In this document: piece after piece, positions 1 to 9,901 of the stretch
How positions within the stretch are numbered: position 1 is the stretch's first letter
Layout of the letters: every line of letters begins with the position of its first letter
DNA from: DATBDE01 sp036270095
GTDB taxonomy: Bacteria; Actinomycetota; Thermoleophilia; Solirubrobacterales; Solirubrobacteraceae
Assembly (NCBI GenBank): GCA_036270095.1
Contig: DATBDE010000104.1
Coordinates: 62,001 to 126,000, forward strand
Direction: 5' to 3'
Length of the DNA stretch: 64,000 nucleotides
Program-made: the position numbers and the translations under genes
Notes under the pieces: generated by a model
What the model saw: only the letters and a program-made list of their open reading frames with translations
The model's database searches: none
What the model was told of the DNA's origin: nothing

Positions 1-1
1 G

Positions 2-553
2 CGCGACGAGCTCATGACCCTCCTCATCGCCGGCCACGAGACCACGGCGACGGCCCTGGCCTGGGCGCTCGAGCGGCTCGTGCGCACGCCGGCCGTCCTG
101 CAGCGGCTGCTGGAGGAGGAGCGCGCCGGCAACGACGCCTACCTCGACGCCGTGATCAAGGAGACGCTGCGGCTGCGGCCGGTCGTGCCCGCGGTGGTGC
201 GGCGGCTGCGCGCGCCCATGACCTTCGGCGGCTGGGACCTGCCCGCGGGCGTGCACATCTCCCCTTCGATCTACCTGCTGCACCGCCGGTCCGACCTCTA
301 CCCCGACCCGCTCGCGTTCCGCCCCGAGCGGTTCCTCGGCGACGACGGGCCCGGCACGTACGCCTGGATCCCGTTCGGCGGCGGCATCCGGCGCTGCGTC
401 GGCGCGAGCTTCGCGCAGTTCGAGATGAAGGTCGTGCTGCGCACGGTGCTGCGCTCGGTCGGGGTGCGGGCGGCCGCCGGGCGCCGCGAGGGCGTCATCC
501 GGCGGGCAATCACGTTCGCGCCCTCGCGCGGGGCGCGCATCGTCACTTCGTGA
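2..553 (+). CDS. Cytochrome P450, C-terminal part (cut by window edge)
   Basis: This is a haem-thiolate monooxygenase missing its N-terminal half, because the frame is open to the left edge. Visible in order are the I-helix oxygen-binding motif AGHETT, the K-helix ExxR (KETLRLRP) and the haem-binding loop FGGGIRRCVG, whose Cys is the axial iron ligand. The helix after the loop and the usual C-terminal strand are present, so the 3' end is complete. The stop at 551-553 overlaps by 11 bases the end of a convergent decarboxylase gene. The substrate cannot be told from this part. Soluble bacterial class is likely, but no redox partner is visible nearby. Confidence 0.95.
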   Translation, partial: RDELMTLLIAGHETTATALAWALERLVRTPAVLQRLLEEERAGNDAYLDAVIKETLRLRPVVPAVVRRLRAPMTFGGWDLPAGVHISPSIYLLHRRSDLYPDPLAFRPERFLGDDGPGTYAWIPFGGGIRRCVGASFAQFEMKVVLRTVLRSVGVRAAAGRREGVIRRAITFAPSRGARIVTS

Positions 554-1908
554 GCCGGTCGCCCAGCTCGCGGATCACGGCGACGACATCGTCGACCTGC
601 TCGTCGGTGGTCCGGAGGTTCACGAAGCACACGCGCAGGCACACGCGCCCGTCCACCGCGGCCGGCGCGAAGTAGACGCGGCCGTCGGCCTGGATCGCCT
701 GCGGCGAGGCGGCGGTTGTGCTCGTCGAGGTCGGCGGTGCCCTTGGGACGGTGGCGGAAGCACAGCGCGGAGAGCTGGGGCCGCTGCAGGACCTCAAAGG
801 CGGGGTCGGCGTCGAGCACGTCGGCGAGCCCGCGGGCGTGGCGCATGCTGCGCTCGATCCATGCGCGCAGCGCCGCGCCGCCGTGTACGCGCAGCGCCAT
901 CCAGAGCTTCAGCGAGTTGAACGGCCGCGAGTACTCCAGCATGCGGTCGACCGGGTTGTGGGCGTCGCCGCGATGCAGCATGTAGGTCTCACGGTCGCCG
1001 AAGCTCGCCTGCAGGGCGCTGTCGTCGCGCACGAGCAAGACGCTGCACGACTTGGGCACGCCGAGCCACTTGTGCGCGTCCAGCGTCACCGAGCCGGCGC
1101 GCTCGAGCCCGGCGAACAGCGGCGCCCCGGCGGCGGTGCGCGCGGCAGGCAGCCCGTAGGCGCCATCGACGTGGAGCCAGACGCCGTGGCGCTCGGCCAC
1201 GTCGGCCAGGGCGGCGAGCGGGTCGACCGACCCGGTCAGCGTCGTGCCCGCGGTGGCGACGATCGCGACCGGCGTGATGCCCGGGGCGCGGTCGGCGGCG
1301 ATCGCGGCGTCGACGAGCTCAGGGCGCACGCGGCGGTCGCCGTCGATCTCCAGCGCGCGCACGGACGCGGTGCCGAGCCCGGTGATCTCCACCGCGCGGG
1401 TGACCGACTGGTGCGCCTCGCGGGAGCAGTAGACGGCGCCGCGCCGTCCCTCGAGCCCGCGCTCGCGTGCGCCCGGCAGGGCCTGCTCGCGCGCCGCTAC
1501 CAGCGCGGTGAGGTTCGCGACCTGACCGCCGCGGGTGAACGCGCCGTCCGCGTGCGGGTAGCCGACGAAGTCCGCCGTCCAGCGCAGCGCCTGCCCGTCG
1601 AGAAATTCCCCCGCGGCCGCGTCGGCGGCGAGGTTGACGTCGTAGGTCGAGGCCAGCGCGGAGGCCATCGCGCCGGTGGCCAAGCCGGTCGAGCCGATGT
1701 AGGCGAGGTACAGCGGCCGGGCGGGCGAGATGCTGGCGTCCAGCACCCGCGCGGCGTCGTGCATGGCCTCGGCGGGGTCGCCGGGCGCCTCGGGCAAGGG
1801 GTCGAGCAGCCGCTGCGCGAGCGCCTCGTCGAGCACCGCCTCCTTCGGCCGGGGCCGGTCGAACGACGCCCACGCGGCAGTGATCTCGCGCACGGCGAGC
1901 GCGAGCAT
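543..1908 (-). pseudogene. PLP-dependent group II decarboxylase with one frameshift
   Basis: This is an aromatic-amino-acid/glutamate decarboxylase family enzyme (fold type I PLP). The ATG at 1908 has a GGGGGAGG ribosome site 5 bases upstream. The HVDGAYG segment and the PLP lysine in LDAHKWLG are intact. Near 700-706 the frame breaks: sequence up to EHNRRLA is in one frame, and the conserved end (DGRVYFAPA, LRVCFVNLRTTDEQ) continues in another down to 543. Removing one base restores AQAIQADGRVY. The lesion lies about 50 codons from the end, so it is either a recent inactivation or a sequencing error. Substrate is not predictable; tyrosine, tryptophan, DOPA and diaminobutyrate types share these motifs. 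Confidence 0.85.
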
Positions 1909-2055
1909 GGCCTCCCCCGGTCGGGGAGCGCTGGGTCATCGGCGCTCATGCCCGGAGGACTAGCTCGCCGGGACGGTCATGCCGATCCAACCGCACGGGC
2001 TGCTGCCAGGCCGGCTGAGCGGCTCCGGCCCCGCGCGGCCGGATAGGTTTCCGTA

Positions 2056-2718
2056 GTGACCTCGGGCCCACGCTGGACCCGCGACCAGTCGGAGTTCGAC
2101 CGCGCCATCGGCTTCGTCGACGCGACCTTCGCGTTCGCGTTGACCCTGCTCGCGACCACGCTCGACATCGGCGACGTGCGCAGGGTGTGGGACAGCACGC
2201 AGGCGCTTGGCGCCGAGATCAACCCACAGCTCGTCGCCTTCGTGATCAGCTTCGCGGTGATCAGCAGCTACTGGCTCGCGCACCACCGGATGATCGCGTC
2301 GTTCGCCGCCATCGACACGCCGGTGATCGTTGCCAACCTCGCGCTGATCGCGACGATCGTCGTATTGCCCTTCGCTACCGAGGCGGTGGGCTCGCCGAAC
2401 ATCGACGACCTCCCCCTCCCGACCGCCGTCCTAGCCGTCAACGTGGCGGCCGCGTCCGGGGTCAACACCCTGGTCTACGTGCTGGGGGCCAAGCGCGGGC
2501 TCATCGACCCGGAGCCGAGCCGCACCGCGTTCACCGCGGACGTCGTCCGCGGTCTCCTGCCCGCCGTGGTGTTCCTAGCCTCGATCCCCATCGCCTACGC
2601 GACCACGCCCGCGACCGCACACCTGTTCTGGCTCGCCTACCCGCTCATCGCGTGGCTGATCCGCCGCTGGGGGGTGCCCCGGCCCGCCGCGTCGGATGAT
2701 TCCGCCCCGCCGCATTAG
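2056..2718 (+). CDS. TMEM175-family (DUF1211) membrane channel-like protein
   Basis: This is a 220-residue integral membrane protein. The first helix carries the family signature in the form FVDATFAFALTLL (usual form FSDGxFAIAxTLL), preceded by Arg and followed by an SYWLAHHRMI segment typical of DUF1211. About six hydrophobic helices are visible. Family members are prokaryotic homologues of the lysosomal K+ channel TMEM175 and are thought to form potassium-permeable tetramers. The start is GTG with no clear ribosome site. The stop is immediately followed by the MFS gene, so the two are probably co-transcribed. Confidence 0.85.
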   Translation: MTSGPRWTRDQSEFDRAIGFVDATFAFALTLLATTLDIGDVRRVWDSTQALGAEINPQLVAFVISFAVISSYWLAHHRMIASFAAIDTPVIVANLALIATIVVLPFATEAVGSPNIDDLPLPTAVLAVNVAAASGVNTLVYVLGAKRGLIDPEPSRTAFTADVVRGLLPAVVFLASIPIAYATTPATAHLFWLAYPLIAWLIRRWGVPRPAASDDSAPPH

Positions 2719-4260
2719 GTGATGAGCGGGAACGCCTTCGCCGAGGGCAGCCGCAGGGCCGCGCAGGCCGCCCACTGGAGCTGGCGTCTGGTCCGCGGGC
2801 ACGTGGTCAAGCGCGTGGGCGGCCCTGCCCGCGCGCGGGTGATCACGCTGTTCGGCGCCGTGCTCGCGCTCAACGGCGCCGACACGGCGACGGTGGGGGC
2901 GGTCGCGCCCCAGCTCGAGAACAGCCTGCACATCGGCAACACCCAGATCGGGCTGCTGAGCGCGGTCGCGCTGCTGGTCGGCGCGGTGTTCACCATCCCC
3001 ATCGGGCTCTACGTGGACCGCTTCAAGCGGATGCCGATGCTCTCGCTGAGCATCGTGCTGTGGAGCGTGGCCTCGCTCCTGAGCGCGTTCGCCGGCAGCT
3101 ACTCGACCCTGCTGCTGACCCGGCTGGCGCTCGGCGCCGTGACCGCGACCGCGGGCCCGGCGATCGCGTCGCTCATCGGCGACTATTTCCCCGCGCGCGA
3201 GCGCGGGCGCGTGTGGGCCTACGTGCTCGGCGGCGAGATCGCCGGCAGCGCGGTCGGCTTCATCATCAGCGGCAGCGTGGCCAGCCTGATCGACTGGCGC
3301 GTCGCGTTCGTGCTGCTCGCCATCCCCGGCTTCTTCCTCGCCCGCGAGCTGTACCGCACCGTGCCCGAGCCGCAGCGCGGCGGCCAGAGCGTGCTCGCCG
3401 TCGGCGTGGTCGACCTGCACGAGGCGGCCGCCGGGACCGGGCCCGCGCCGCCCGCCGGGGACGACGAGGCAGAAGAGCCCGACGAGGTCGCGTTCGAGAC
3501 GATCCGACGCCGCGGCATCGAGCCCGACCCGAAGCGGGTGCTCCGCGAGGACGGGCGCTCGCTCGGGCTGGTCCGCTCGGTCCGGTACATCCTCTCGGTG
3601 CCAACCAACCTGCTCATGATCATCAGCTCCGCGCTCGGCTACTTCTTCTTCTCCGGGCTGTCGACGTTCGCGCTGCTGTTCGTGCGCGGCCATTACCACG
3701 CCAGCCAGGCGACCGCCGAGCTCGTCCTGGGGCTGCTCGTGGCCGGCGCCATGGTCGGGACCCTGGTCAGCGGGCGGGTCAGCGACGCGCTCGTGCGCCG
3801 CGGGATGCTGGAGGCGCGGATCTGGATCCCGGCGCTGTGCTACCTCGGCGCCGCTGTGCTTCTGATCCCCGGCCTCCTCTCCAGCCACCTCACGCCGGGG
3901 CTGTGGTTCGACGTCGCCGGTACGGCGCTGATCGCCGCCGCCAACCCGCCGCTCGACGCCGCCCGGCTGGACATCATGCCGTCGGGCCTGTGGGGACGGG
4001 CCGAGAGCACGCGCACGGTCCTGCGCTCGCTGGCCCAGGCGATCGCGCCACTCCTCTTCGGCGGCCTCGCCGACCTGATCGCCGGCATCGCGCCCGAGCA
4101 GGCCCCGATCGGCACCCACCCGGTGATCTCGCCGGGGTCCGCCCGCGGGCTGCAGATCACCTTCCTGGTGCTACTGACCACCCTCGCCGCCGGCGGCCTG
4201 ATCCTGCTGCGCGCGCGCTCCACGTATGCGCGCGACGTCGCCACGGCCGCGGCGTCCTGA
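2719..4260 (+). CDS. Major facilitator superfamily transporter
   Basis: This is a 12-helix secondary transporter of about 513 residues. The N-half has the loop 2-3 motif in the form GLYVDRFKRMPML, and helix 4 has RLALGAVTATAGPA. A long charged cytoplasmic loop (about residues 215-275, rich in Glu, Asp, Arg) links the halves, as is usual for MFS proteins. GTG at 2719 and ATG at 2722 are both possible starts, directly after the stop of the upstream channel gene. A strong hairpin follows the stop. The substrate is unknown; the sequence gives no clear sugar or drug signature. Confidence 0.9.
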   Translation: MMSGNAFAEGSRRAAQAAHWSWRLVRGHVVKRVGGPARARVITLFGAVLALNGADTATVGAVAPQLENSLHIGNTQIGLLSAVALLVGAVFTIPIGLYVDRFKRMPMLSLSIVLWSVASLLSAFAGSYSTLLLTRLALGAVTATAGPAIASLIGDYFPARERGRVWAYVLGGEIAGSAVGFIISGSVASLIDWRVAFVLLAIPGFFLARELYRTVPEPQRGGQSVLAVGVVDLHEAAAGTGPAPPAGDDEAEEPDEVAFETIRRRGIEPDPKRVLREDGRSLGLVRSVRYILSVPTNLLMIISSALGYFFFSGLSTFALLFVRGHYHASQATAELVLGLLVAGAMVGTLVSGRVSDALVRRGMLEARIWIPALCYLGAAVLLIPGLLSSHLTPGLWFDVAGTALIAAANPPLDAARLDIMPSGLWGRAESTRTVLRSLAQAIAPLLFGGLADLIAGIAPEQAPIGTHPVISPGSARGLQITFLVLLTTLAAGGLILLRARSTYARDVATAAAS

Positions 4261-4263
4261 CGA

Positions 4264-4291
4264 CGGAGGCCGCCCGGTTGGGCGGCCTCCG
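4264..4291. terminator. Strong bidirectional hairpin between convergent genes
   Basis: This is a perfect 12-bp stem (4264-4275 with 4280-4291; inner arm GGAGGCCGCCC) with a 4-base GGTT loop. It begins 3 bases after the MFS stop and sits just downstream of the convergent M28 peptidase end. There is no T-run on either side, so it is a GC-hairpin type rather than a canonical intrinsic terminator. Confidence 0.8.
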
Positions 4292-4324
4292 CTCGCGCTC
4301 AGATGTCGGACAGGTGGTGCCCGT

Positions 4325-5989
4325 TCACGCCGCTGGTCGGGCTCGACTGCCTCCTTGCGGTCCCTTCGCCCCGCCTGCCTTGTAGTTCCCGCTCGCCGAC
4401 ATGATCTGCTTGTCGAAGGCCATGTTCGCGACCATGTTGGCGAACGTCCGCGACATGAAGGTCATCACGCCGAAGTCGTTGTTGTCGAGGTTGTCGCACC
4501 AACGGAACGGGAGGTCGACGCAGCCCCCGTCGAAGGACGGGACGTTGCCCTCGTAGTTGCCGAGTGAGCCGCCGAACAGGTTCACCTCGTCCTGCGTCTT
4601 GCAGCAGTCCTGTCCGGTCAGCACGCCACTGGCCGGGATGCCTACGTTGTTGAAGCTGATCGCGTCGGTCCCGTTCGGTGACAGGAACTCGTGGTTCTTG
4701 CCGATCGAGTTCAGGTAGTCCACCGCCTGGTCGCGCGCGACCGTCGACGGCTTGTACACCCGGTTGGGGAACGTGGCCGGCACCGTGCGGCTGAAGAAGT
4801 CCGGCGCCGCCGGGTCCAGCACCCCGATGATGTAGTTCGGCGTCGCCGTCACGTCGGCATCGAGGTCGTAGCCGATGTGGTTCAGCTCCGGCTTCGACAG
4901 GTTGTCGACGTAGAACTGCGAGCCCAGCAGGCCCAGCTCCTCACCCCCGAACCAGATGAACCGCAGCTTGTTCCGCGGGGTGACGTTCTTCATCTGCTCG
5001 GCGATGTCGAGGATCGTCGCCGACCCCGATCCGTTGTCGAGCATGCCCGCGCCGAAGATCGCGTCCAGGTGCGCGTCGACCACGAGCACCTTGTTCGGGT
5101 CGCCGCCCTTGGACTCCGCGATCACGTTCCAATCGTCGCGGGCCGGGTCGCTGATGGTCTGCACGCTGATCGCGATGTGCGGCACAGCCGTCCCGTTCTG
5201 CTGCGCGTCGTTGTACTGCGTCAACAGCTCGCTGCCGATGTCAAACGACGTGAACGCCACCGGGATCTTGGAGGTGATCGGGTCGCCGTTCGCATCCACC
5301 AGGCTGCCGTTGGTCACACCGGTGCGACCCGGGTTGCCCTCGTTGAAGATGACCACGCCGGTGGCGCCGGCGGCGTCCGCGTTCTCCACCTTCACGCCGA
5401 AGTTGCAGCCGCCGCGCTGGATCAGCGCGACGTTGCCGGCCTCAAAGCCGCTGAAGTCGGCCGCCGTACAGCCGCTGGTCGAGGTCGACCCGTTGGGGTC
5501 CGGCGGAATCACGATGCCGCCCGCCGGCTGCAGGTCGCCGTCGATAGTGCCGTCATTCGACCCGGGATTCCACTCGTCGACGAGCTTGAAGTCCCTTGAT
5601 GCCGCCCCGCTCTCGGTGAACGTTGGCGTCCCCACAAACGCGGAGTACGGGAACTGGTACTTCTGCTCCGTCACGTTGTAACCGGCTTCCTGCATCTTCT
5701 GCGCGACGTAATCGGCCGAGGCCTTGTAGCCCGGCTCGCCGGAGTTGCGCGACGGATGGCCGTCGGGCCCCGGATTGGCCTGCGCGATCTCCCAGAGCGC
5801 ATTCATGTGCGCCTGGAGATCAGGGGTCTGGACGCACTCGATCAGCTTCGCCGGCGTGTCGTTGGCGCGAGCGCCACACTCCGCCGCCGTGGGATCCGCA
5901 CTGGCGGTGGCCGGTACGAACAGTCCTACGAGAAGGCACAGCAGTGCGACCCACCTGAACGGCGGGCGCGACCGCGAACGGTCGTTCAT
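4325..5989 (-). CDS. Secreted M28 family zinc metallopeptidase with PA domain
   Basis: A Sec signal peptide covers residues 1-31 (RSRSR, hydrophobic core, cut near ATASA). A PA insertion follows at about 130-265 (AGNVALIQRGGCNFGVKV is typical). The M28 catalytic domain includes VDAHLDAIFGAG with the first metal His/Asp, the bridging Asp in MLDNGSGSA and the catalytic Glu pair in WFGGEELGLLGS. Length 554 suits extracellular aminopeptidases of the Streptomyces type. It likely removes N-terminal residues from peptides outside the cell. The C-terminus is Ala/Gly-rich with no anchor. The long leader before the gene (5990-6252) holds no recognisable gene. Confidence 0.93.
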   Translation of the reverse strand: MNDRSRSRPPFRWVALLCLLVGLFVPATASADPTAAECGARANDTPAKLIECVQTPDLQAHMNALWEIAQANPGPDGHPSRNSGEPGYKASADYVAQKMQEAGYNVTEQKYQFPYSAFVGTPTFTESGAASRDFKLVDEWNPGSNDGTIDGDLQPAGGIVIPPDPNGSTSTSGCTAADFSGFEAGNVALIQRGGCNFGVKVENADAAGATGVVIFNEGNPGRTGVTNGSLVDANGDPITSKIPVAFTSFDIGSELLTQYNDAQQNGTAVPHIAISVQTISDPARDDWNVIAESKGGDPNKVLVVDAHLDAIFGAGMLDNGSGSATILDIAEQMKNVTPRNKLRFIWFGGEELGLLGSQFYVDNLSKPELNHIGYDLDADVTATPNYIIGVLDPAAPDFFSRTVPATFPNRVYKPSTVARDQAVDYLNSIGKNHEFLSPNGTDAISFNNVGIPASGVLTGQDCCKTQDEVNLFGGSLGNYEGNVPSFDGGCVDLPFRWCDNLDNNDFGVMTFMSRTFANMVANMAFDKQIMSASGNYKAGGAKGPQGGSRARPAA

Positions 5990-6252
5990 GGGTAAAGCCC
6001 TCCTCCCGCGAGGTTATGAAGCGGCCGCGCGACGACCCTCGCGTGGCCGCTGGACGTGAACTGGCTGCTTTGGGTTGCCCAGCCGAACGGGAATCTAAAC
6101 AGGAGATAACAGGCTGCTTCTAGGCAAGTAAAAGCGAGCCCGCTGGAGCGTCGATTACGCCGGCGTCAGACCATGCCGCCGCATCACCGCGCCGAGAGCG
6201 GGAACGGTCGGGGGGGCCGCCGCGGGAAGCCGCAAGAACCGCACCGATCTCG

Positions 6253-6470
6253 AGCAAGTACGCCAACGCCCGCGTCACCGCGAAACGCCTCGGCAACGCC
6301 GTCCTGCTGACCCAGCTGGGCTACGGGCACATCAGCTTCGTCGATCCCAGCTGTTGCGTCACGGCGGCCTATCGCCGGTATCTCGTGCGGCTCACGCCCC
6401 CTGCCAGGGGGACCGCTGCCCCTCCGACCGTGGTCCGTTCGACCCGAACTTCGGCGAGCCGCTGTCCTGA
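6253..6470 (+). pseudogene. Relic of TAP-like alpha/beta hydrolase C-terminus
   Basis: The frame at 6253 reads SKYANARVTAKRLGNAVLL, then TQLGYGHISF and CCVTAAYRRYLV. This matches the C-terminal domain of secreted tripeptidyl-aminopeptidase-type hydrolases, including the Gly-Tyr-Gly-His catalytic-His segment. In a shifted frame the text continues CPSDRGPFDPNFGEPLS to a TGA at 6468-6470, which is the usual family ending. The frame change lies in the GGGGG run near 6410. No N-terminal part is present upstream, so this is a truncated, frameshifted remnant. It runs into the 5' flank of the lipase gene. Confidence 0.7.
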
Positions 6471-6531
6471 GCGATCCCGTTCTTACCTTTCCCTTTCCCG
6501 AGGCCCTATCCTGCGCGCGCCGGACGGACCC

Positions 6532-7692
6532 GTGCGCTCCCTCGCCCTTCTCATCGCCCTCGCCCTCCTCGCCGTGCTGCCCGCAGCCGCCGACGCCGCG
6601 ACGCCTTCGAGCTTCTACACGCCGCCGAGCCGCCTGCCCGGCTCGGGCCACGGCGACATCATCCGCTCCAAGCCGCTGTCGAGCCCCGCCGCGATCGCCG
6701 GCGGGCGCAACACGCTGATCCTCTATCGCTCCATCGGCATCGACGGCAAGCCGGTCGCCGTCTCGGGCACGGTCACCGTGCCGAAGGGCACGCCGCCGAA
6801 AGGCGGATGGCCGATCGTGACCTGGGCGCACGGCACGACCGGCATCGCCGACCAGTGCGCGCCGTCGACCGACGACGGCAGCCAGCCGCTGCACAGCAAC
6901 ACCACGTACGTCGCGAGCGTCATGGAGGGCTGGCTGAAGGCCGGCTACGCGATCGCGCGCACGGACTACGAGGGTCTCGGCACGCCGGGCGTGCACCCAT
7001 ACCTCATCGGGACGTCGGCGGCGCACTCGGTGCTCGACGCCGCCCGCGCCGCGCGCGGTATCGACAAGAACATCTCGGACAAGGTGATCATCGCCGGGCA
7101 CTCGCAGGGCGGCCACGCCGCGCTGTGGGCCACAGCGCTGGCGCCGTCCTACACGCGCAACCTCGACGTGCGCGGCACCGTGGCCTACGCGCCGGCGTCG
7201 CAGCTCGAGCAGCAGACGCCGCTGCTCAGCGCGCTCACGCAGCCGGGCGGCTTCAGCGGCCTGGTGGCGATGATCCTGCGCGGCGTCCAGGTCCAGGACC
7301 CCGGCCTCGACATCAACGCCCTGCTGTCCGAGAAGGCCCTCCCGCTGTACCCCGAGACGGACACCGAGTGCCTGTCGGACCTGGACAAGCCCGCCTCGTT
7401 CGGCTCGGTCGCCCCGTCCGAGCTGGTGCGACCGGGCGCCGACCTCTCCCCTGTGCTCGCCGACCTCGATCGCAACGACCCCGCCCACCTCACGATCAAG
7501 ACGCCGGTCCACGTCGAGCAGGGCGAGGCCGACACGACCGCGTTCCCGACGTTCACGCAGAGCACGGTCTCGATGCTGCAGGCCAACGGCGCTCCGATCG
7601 ACGAGAAGACGTACCCCGGCGTCGATCATGGCGGCATCGTGACGGCGGCCAAGGCCGACGCGGCCGCCTGGATCAAGTCGCGCCTGCGGTAA
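6532..7692 (+). CDS. Secreted lipase-family alpha/beta hydrolase (LIP type)
   Basis: This is a 386-residue secreted esterase or lipase. The GTG at 6532 gives a compact signal peptide (VRSLALLIALALLAVLP, cut near ADAA); in-frame sequence further upstream belongs to the TAP relic and is not secretory. The nucleophile elbow is GHSQGG (Ser about residue 191). The acid is probably the Asp in EQGEADTT, and the His is in VDHGG. The family is the secretory lipase/LIP group known from Candida and actinobacteria, which act on triglycerides or other esters. No obvious ribosome site precedes the GTG. Confidence 0.85.
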   Translation: MRSLALLIALALLAVLPAAADAATPSSFYTPPSRLPGSGHGDIIRSKPLSSPAAIAGGRNTLILYRSIGIDGKPVAVSGTVTVPKGTPPKGGWPIVTWAHGTTGIADQCAPSTDDGSQPLHSNTTYVASVMEGWLKAGYAIARTDYEGLGTPGVHPYLIGTSAAHSVLDAARAARGIDKNISDKVIIAGHSQGGHAALWATALAPSYTRNLDVRGTVAYAPASQLEQQTPLLSALTQPGGFSGLVAMILRGVQVQDPGLDINALLSEKALPLYPETDTECLSDLDKPASFGSVAPSELVRPGADLSPVLADLDRNDPAHLTIKTPVHVEQGEADTTAFPTFTQSTVSMLQANGAPIDEKTYPGVDHGGIVTAAKADAAAWIKSRLR

Positions 7693-7744
7693 CCGGCCGG
7701 TCTACGGCCTCAGGTGCTCGCGCGCGGGTGCCTGCGCTTCGAGA

Positions 7745-9520
7745 TCACGGGACGCTCCCGTCCTGGGTGTCGCCCTGGGCCGGGCTGAAGTCGGTGGCCA
7801 GGTCCTTCCCGGCTCCGCCGTCGAAGCGGTCGGCGCCCTGCCCGCCGGTGAGCCGGTCCGGCCCGCGCCCTCCGTCCAGGGTGTCGTCACCCGCACCGCC
7901 GGACAGGGTGTCGGGGCCGTTGCCGCCGCACACGAGGTCGTTGCCGCCCGCGCCGTCCAGCCTGTCGGCGCCGTTCTGCCCGAACAGGACGTCGGCTCCG
8001 TCGCCGCCGCTCAGGCTGTTCGTGCCGTTGGCGGCGACGCGCACGGTGACCGGCACCGACCCCGTGGGCTGACCGCCGCTGAGCCGGTTGACGGTGATGA
8101 GCGCCGTGCCGGTTCGGCCGGCGATCGGCCGGACCGTGACCGTGCGATTCAGGCCGCTGCCCCCAAACGTGACGGCGTCGGTGGGGACGAGGTCGGGGTT
8201 GGAGGAGGTCATGCTCAACGACACCGCGCTTGGCGGCTCGCCCGAGTCGGCCAGGGCGAGCGCGATCGTGCCCTGGCGCCCGTCCGGCGCCCACGAACCG
8301 CCGGCCGCCACGCTCACCACGGGGGCCGGGCTCGGCGCCGGCGTGCTGTTGAGGAGCACGGTCACGGCGTCGTTGTTGAACACGGCGTCGGCCGTCGCCA
8401 TATCCGGGAGCAGATCGGCGTTGAAGTTGCCGACCGTCACCCAGTCCGGGCCGTTGGTCGTGAACGGCCAGCGCCCTCATGAGCGTGCCGTCGCCCACAC
8501 CGGGTAGCACCCAGACGGCCGACGAGAGGTTGTCGGTGGTCGCCACGTCGAGCACCGAATCGGCGTTGAAGTCCGCGAGCGCCACCGACGTGGTCGCGTC
8601 GCCGACCGGGTAGGTGGCTCCACCGTCGAAGCTGCCGTCACCGTGACCGAGATCGACGGTGAGCCTTCCGCCGGTGATGGGGTCGCCGACGGCGAAGACC
8701 AGATCGGGGTTCCCGTCGCCGTTGAGGTCACCCGCCGCAACCTCCGCGAACAGGGACGCGCCGGTCACGGCACCTGTAGGGGTCGCGACGAAGGTGCCGT
8801 CGCCTCGACCGAGCAGCACGGCGGCGCCCGCGCTGCCGGTGTCGGGTACGACCAGGTCGAGGTTCCCGTCGCGGTTGAAGTCGCCGGTGGCCAGCGCGTC
8901 GGGACCGGGGCCGACACCGATGTTCGTGGCCGGGTCGAAGGTGCCGTCGCCCTGCCCAACAGGATCGACACGCTGTTGCAGCCGAAGTTCGCCACCGCGA
9001 TGTCCGGGTGGGCGTCGGCGTTGAAGAAGCCCACCTTCACCGCTTCGGGCAAGATCTGGCTTGCGGACATGCACCCCCCGCCGACCGCGTAGTTGCTCGG
9101 GGTGCCGAAGGTGCCATCGCCCGCGCCGAGCAGCACCGAGACGTCCCCCGAGGCACGGTTCGCGACCGCCAGGTCGACGTGCCCGTCGCCGTTGAAGTCA
9201 CTGACGTCCAGCGAGATGGGGCTGTCGTCGGCCGGGAATTGGCTCGCGTCCTTGAAGCCGCCCGTCCCGTCGCCGAGCAGGACCTCGGCCCCGCCGGAGG
9301 TCGAGAAGGAGCCCTCGTTGGCCGTGGCCAAGTCGAGGTGCCCGTCGCCGTTGAAGTCACTCGTCGCCACCGCCTCGGGCGACACGCCCGTAATGGGAAC
9401 GGGGGTCGAGTCGAAGCTCAGCTCGGCGGACGCCGGCGGCGACGCCACGAGCCAGACCGCGACCACCGCGCCCGCGATCGCGAGCCTTGCGCGGGCACGA
9501 CGAACATCAGCCCGGATCAC
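7745..9520 (-). pseudogene. FG-GAP/VCBS-repeat protein with RTX tail, two frameshifts
   Basis: This is a surface or secreted beta-propeller protein. The GTG at 9520 has GGGAGG 5 bases upstream and starts a signal peptide (ARLAIAGAVVAVWLV, cut near PASA). About six FG-GAP units follow with the calcium-binding DFNGDGHLDLA pattern. The C-terminus has RTX-type nonapeptides (GGDGADVLFG, GGNGPDTLSGG, GGAGDDTLDGG). The reading frame breaks near 8960 (SILLG to QGDGTFDP) and again near 8470 (TLMRALA to FTTNGPDWVTVGNFN). Each break preserves repeat phase, so the ancestral gene was intact. Either the gene is decaying or the assembly has two indels. Confidence 0.8.
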
Positions 9521-9607
9521 GGCACCTCCCTGGTCCTCTCGGGCCAGCATAACCGGAGCGGAACGCCCCGCAGGCGCCACGACGCGTGGCCGTTGTCATG
9601 CGCTCGA

Positions 9608-9820
9608 CTACTCGCGGATTTGCCGCAGTTCGAGCAGTTCGAGGCCGAGCGCCTCGATCTGCGCAACGACGCCGAACAACGCGGACCGATCCTCGATCAG
9701 ACCGGTGAGCACGGTCTCGCTGCCTTTCAGCTCAGACACCATCGAGGGGAAGGCCGACAGGGCGGTAGCTCCGAGTCGTCCCCCTATCCGGATCGCGTAC
9801 AAGCTCGGCGGTGTGGCCAC
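9608..9820 (-). CDS. Small conserved actinobacterial protein
   Basis: This is a 70-residue protein with the pattern YAIRIGGRLGATALSAFP, then VLTGLIEDRSALFGVV and IEALGLELLELRQI. I recognise the pattern from small actinobacterial proteins of unknown function, often beside transporters or regulators. It has no signal peptide or membrane segment. A GTG at 9820 fits the conserved start; an in-frame start at 9856 would add 12 residues. It is the last gene of the minus-strand cluster that begins with the DHA2 exporter. Confidence 0.6.
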   Translation of the reverse strand: MATPPSLYAIRIGGRLGATALSAFPSMVSELKGSETVLTGLIEDRSALFGVVAQIEALGLELLELRQIRE

Positions 9821-9901
9821 GCGACCATCCTGCAGCCCGGCCGAGTGAGCCGGCAACGCCCGAATCGGGTGATTGTGCGGCCATGGTGTTTTGCCCTGCG
9901 C

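Noticed and set aside
718..2046. Long plus-strand open frame opposite the PLP decarboxylase
   Set aside because: It is antisense to a gene with clear family motifs and has the Arg/Gly/Val-rich composition of a GC-rich shadow frame.
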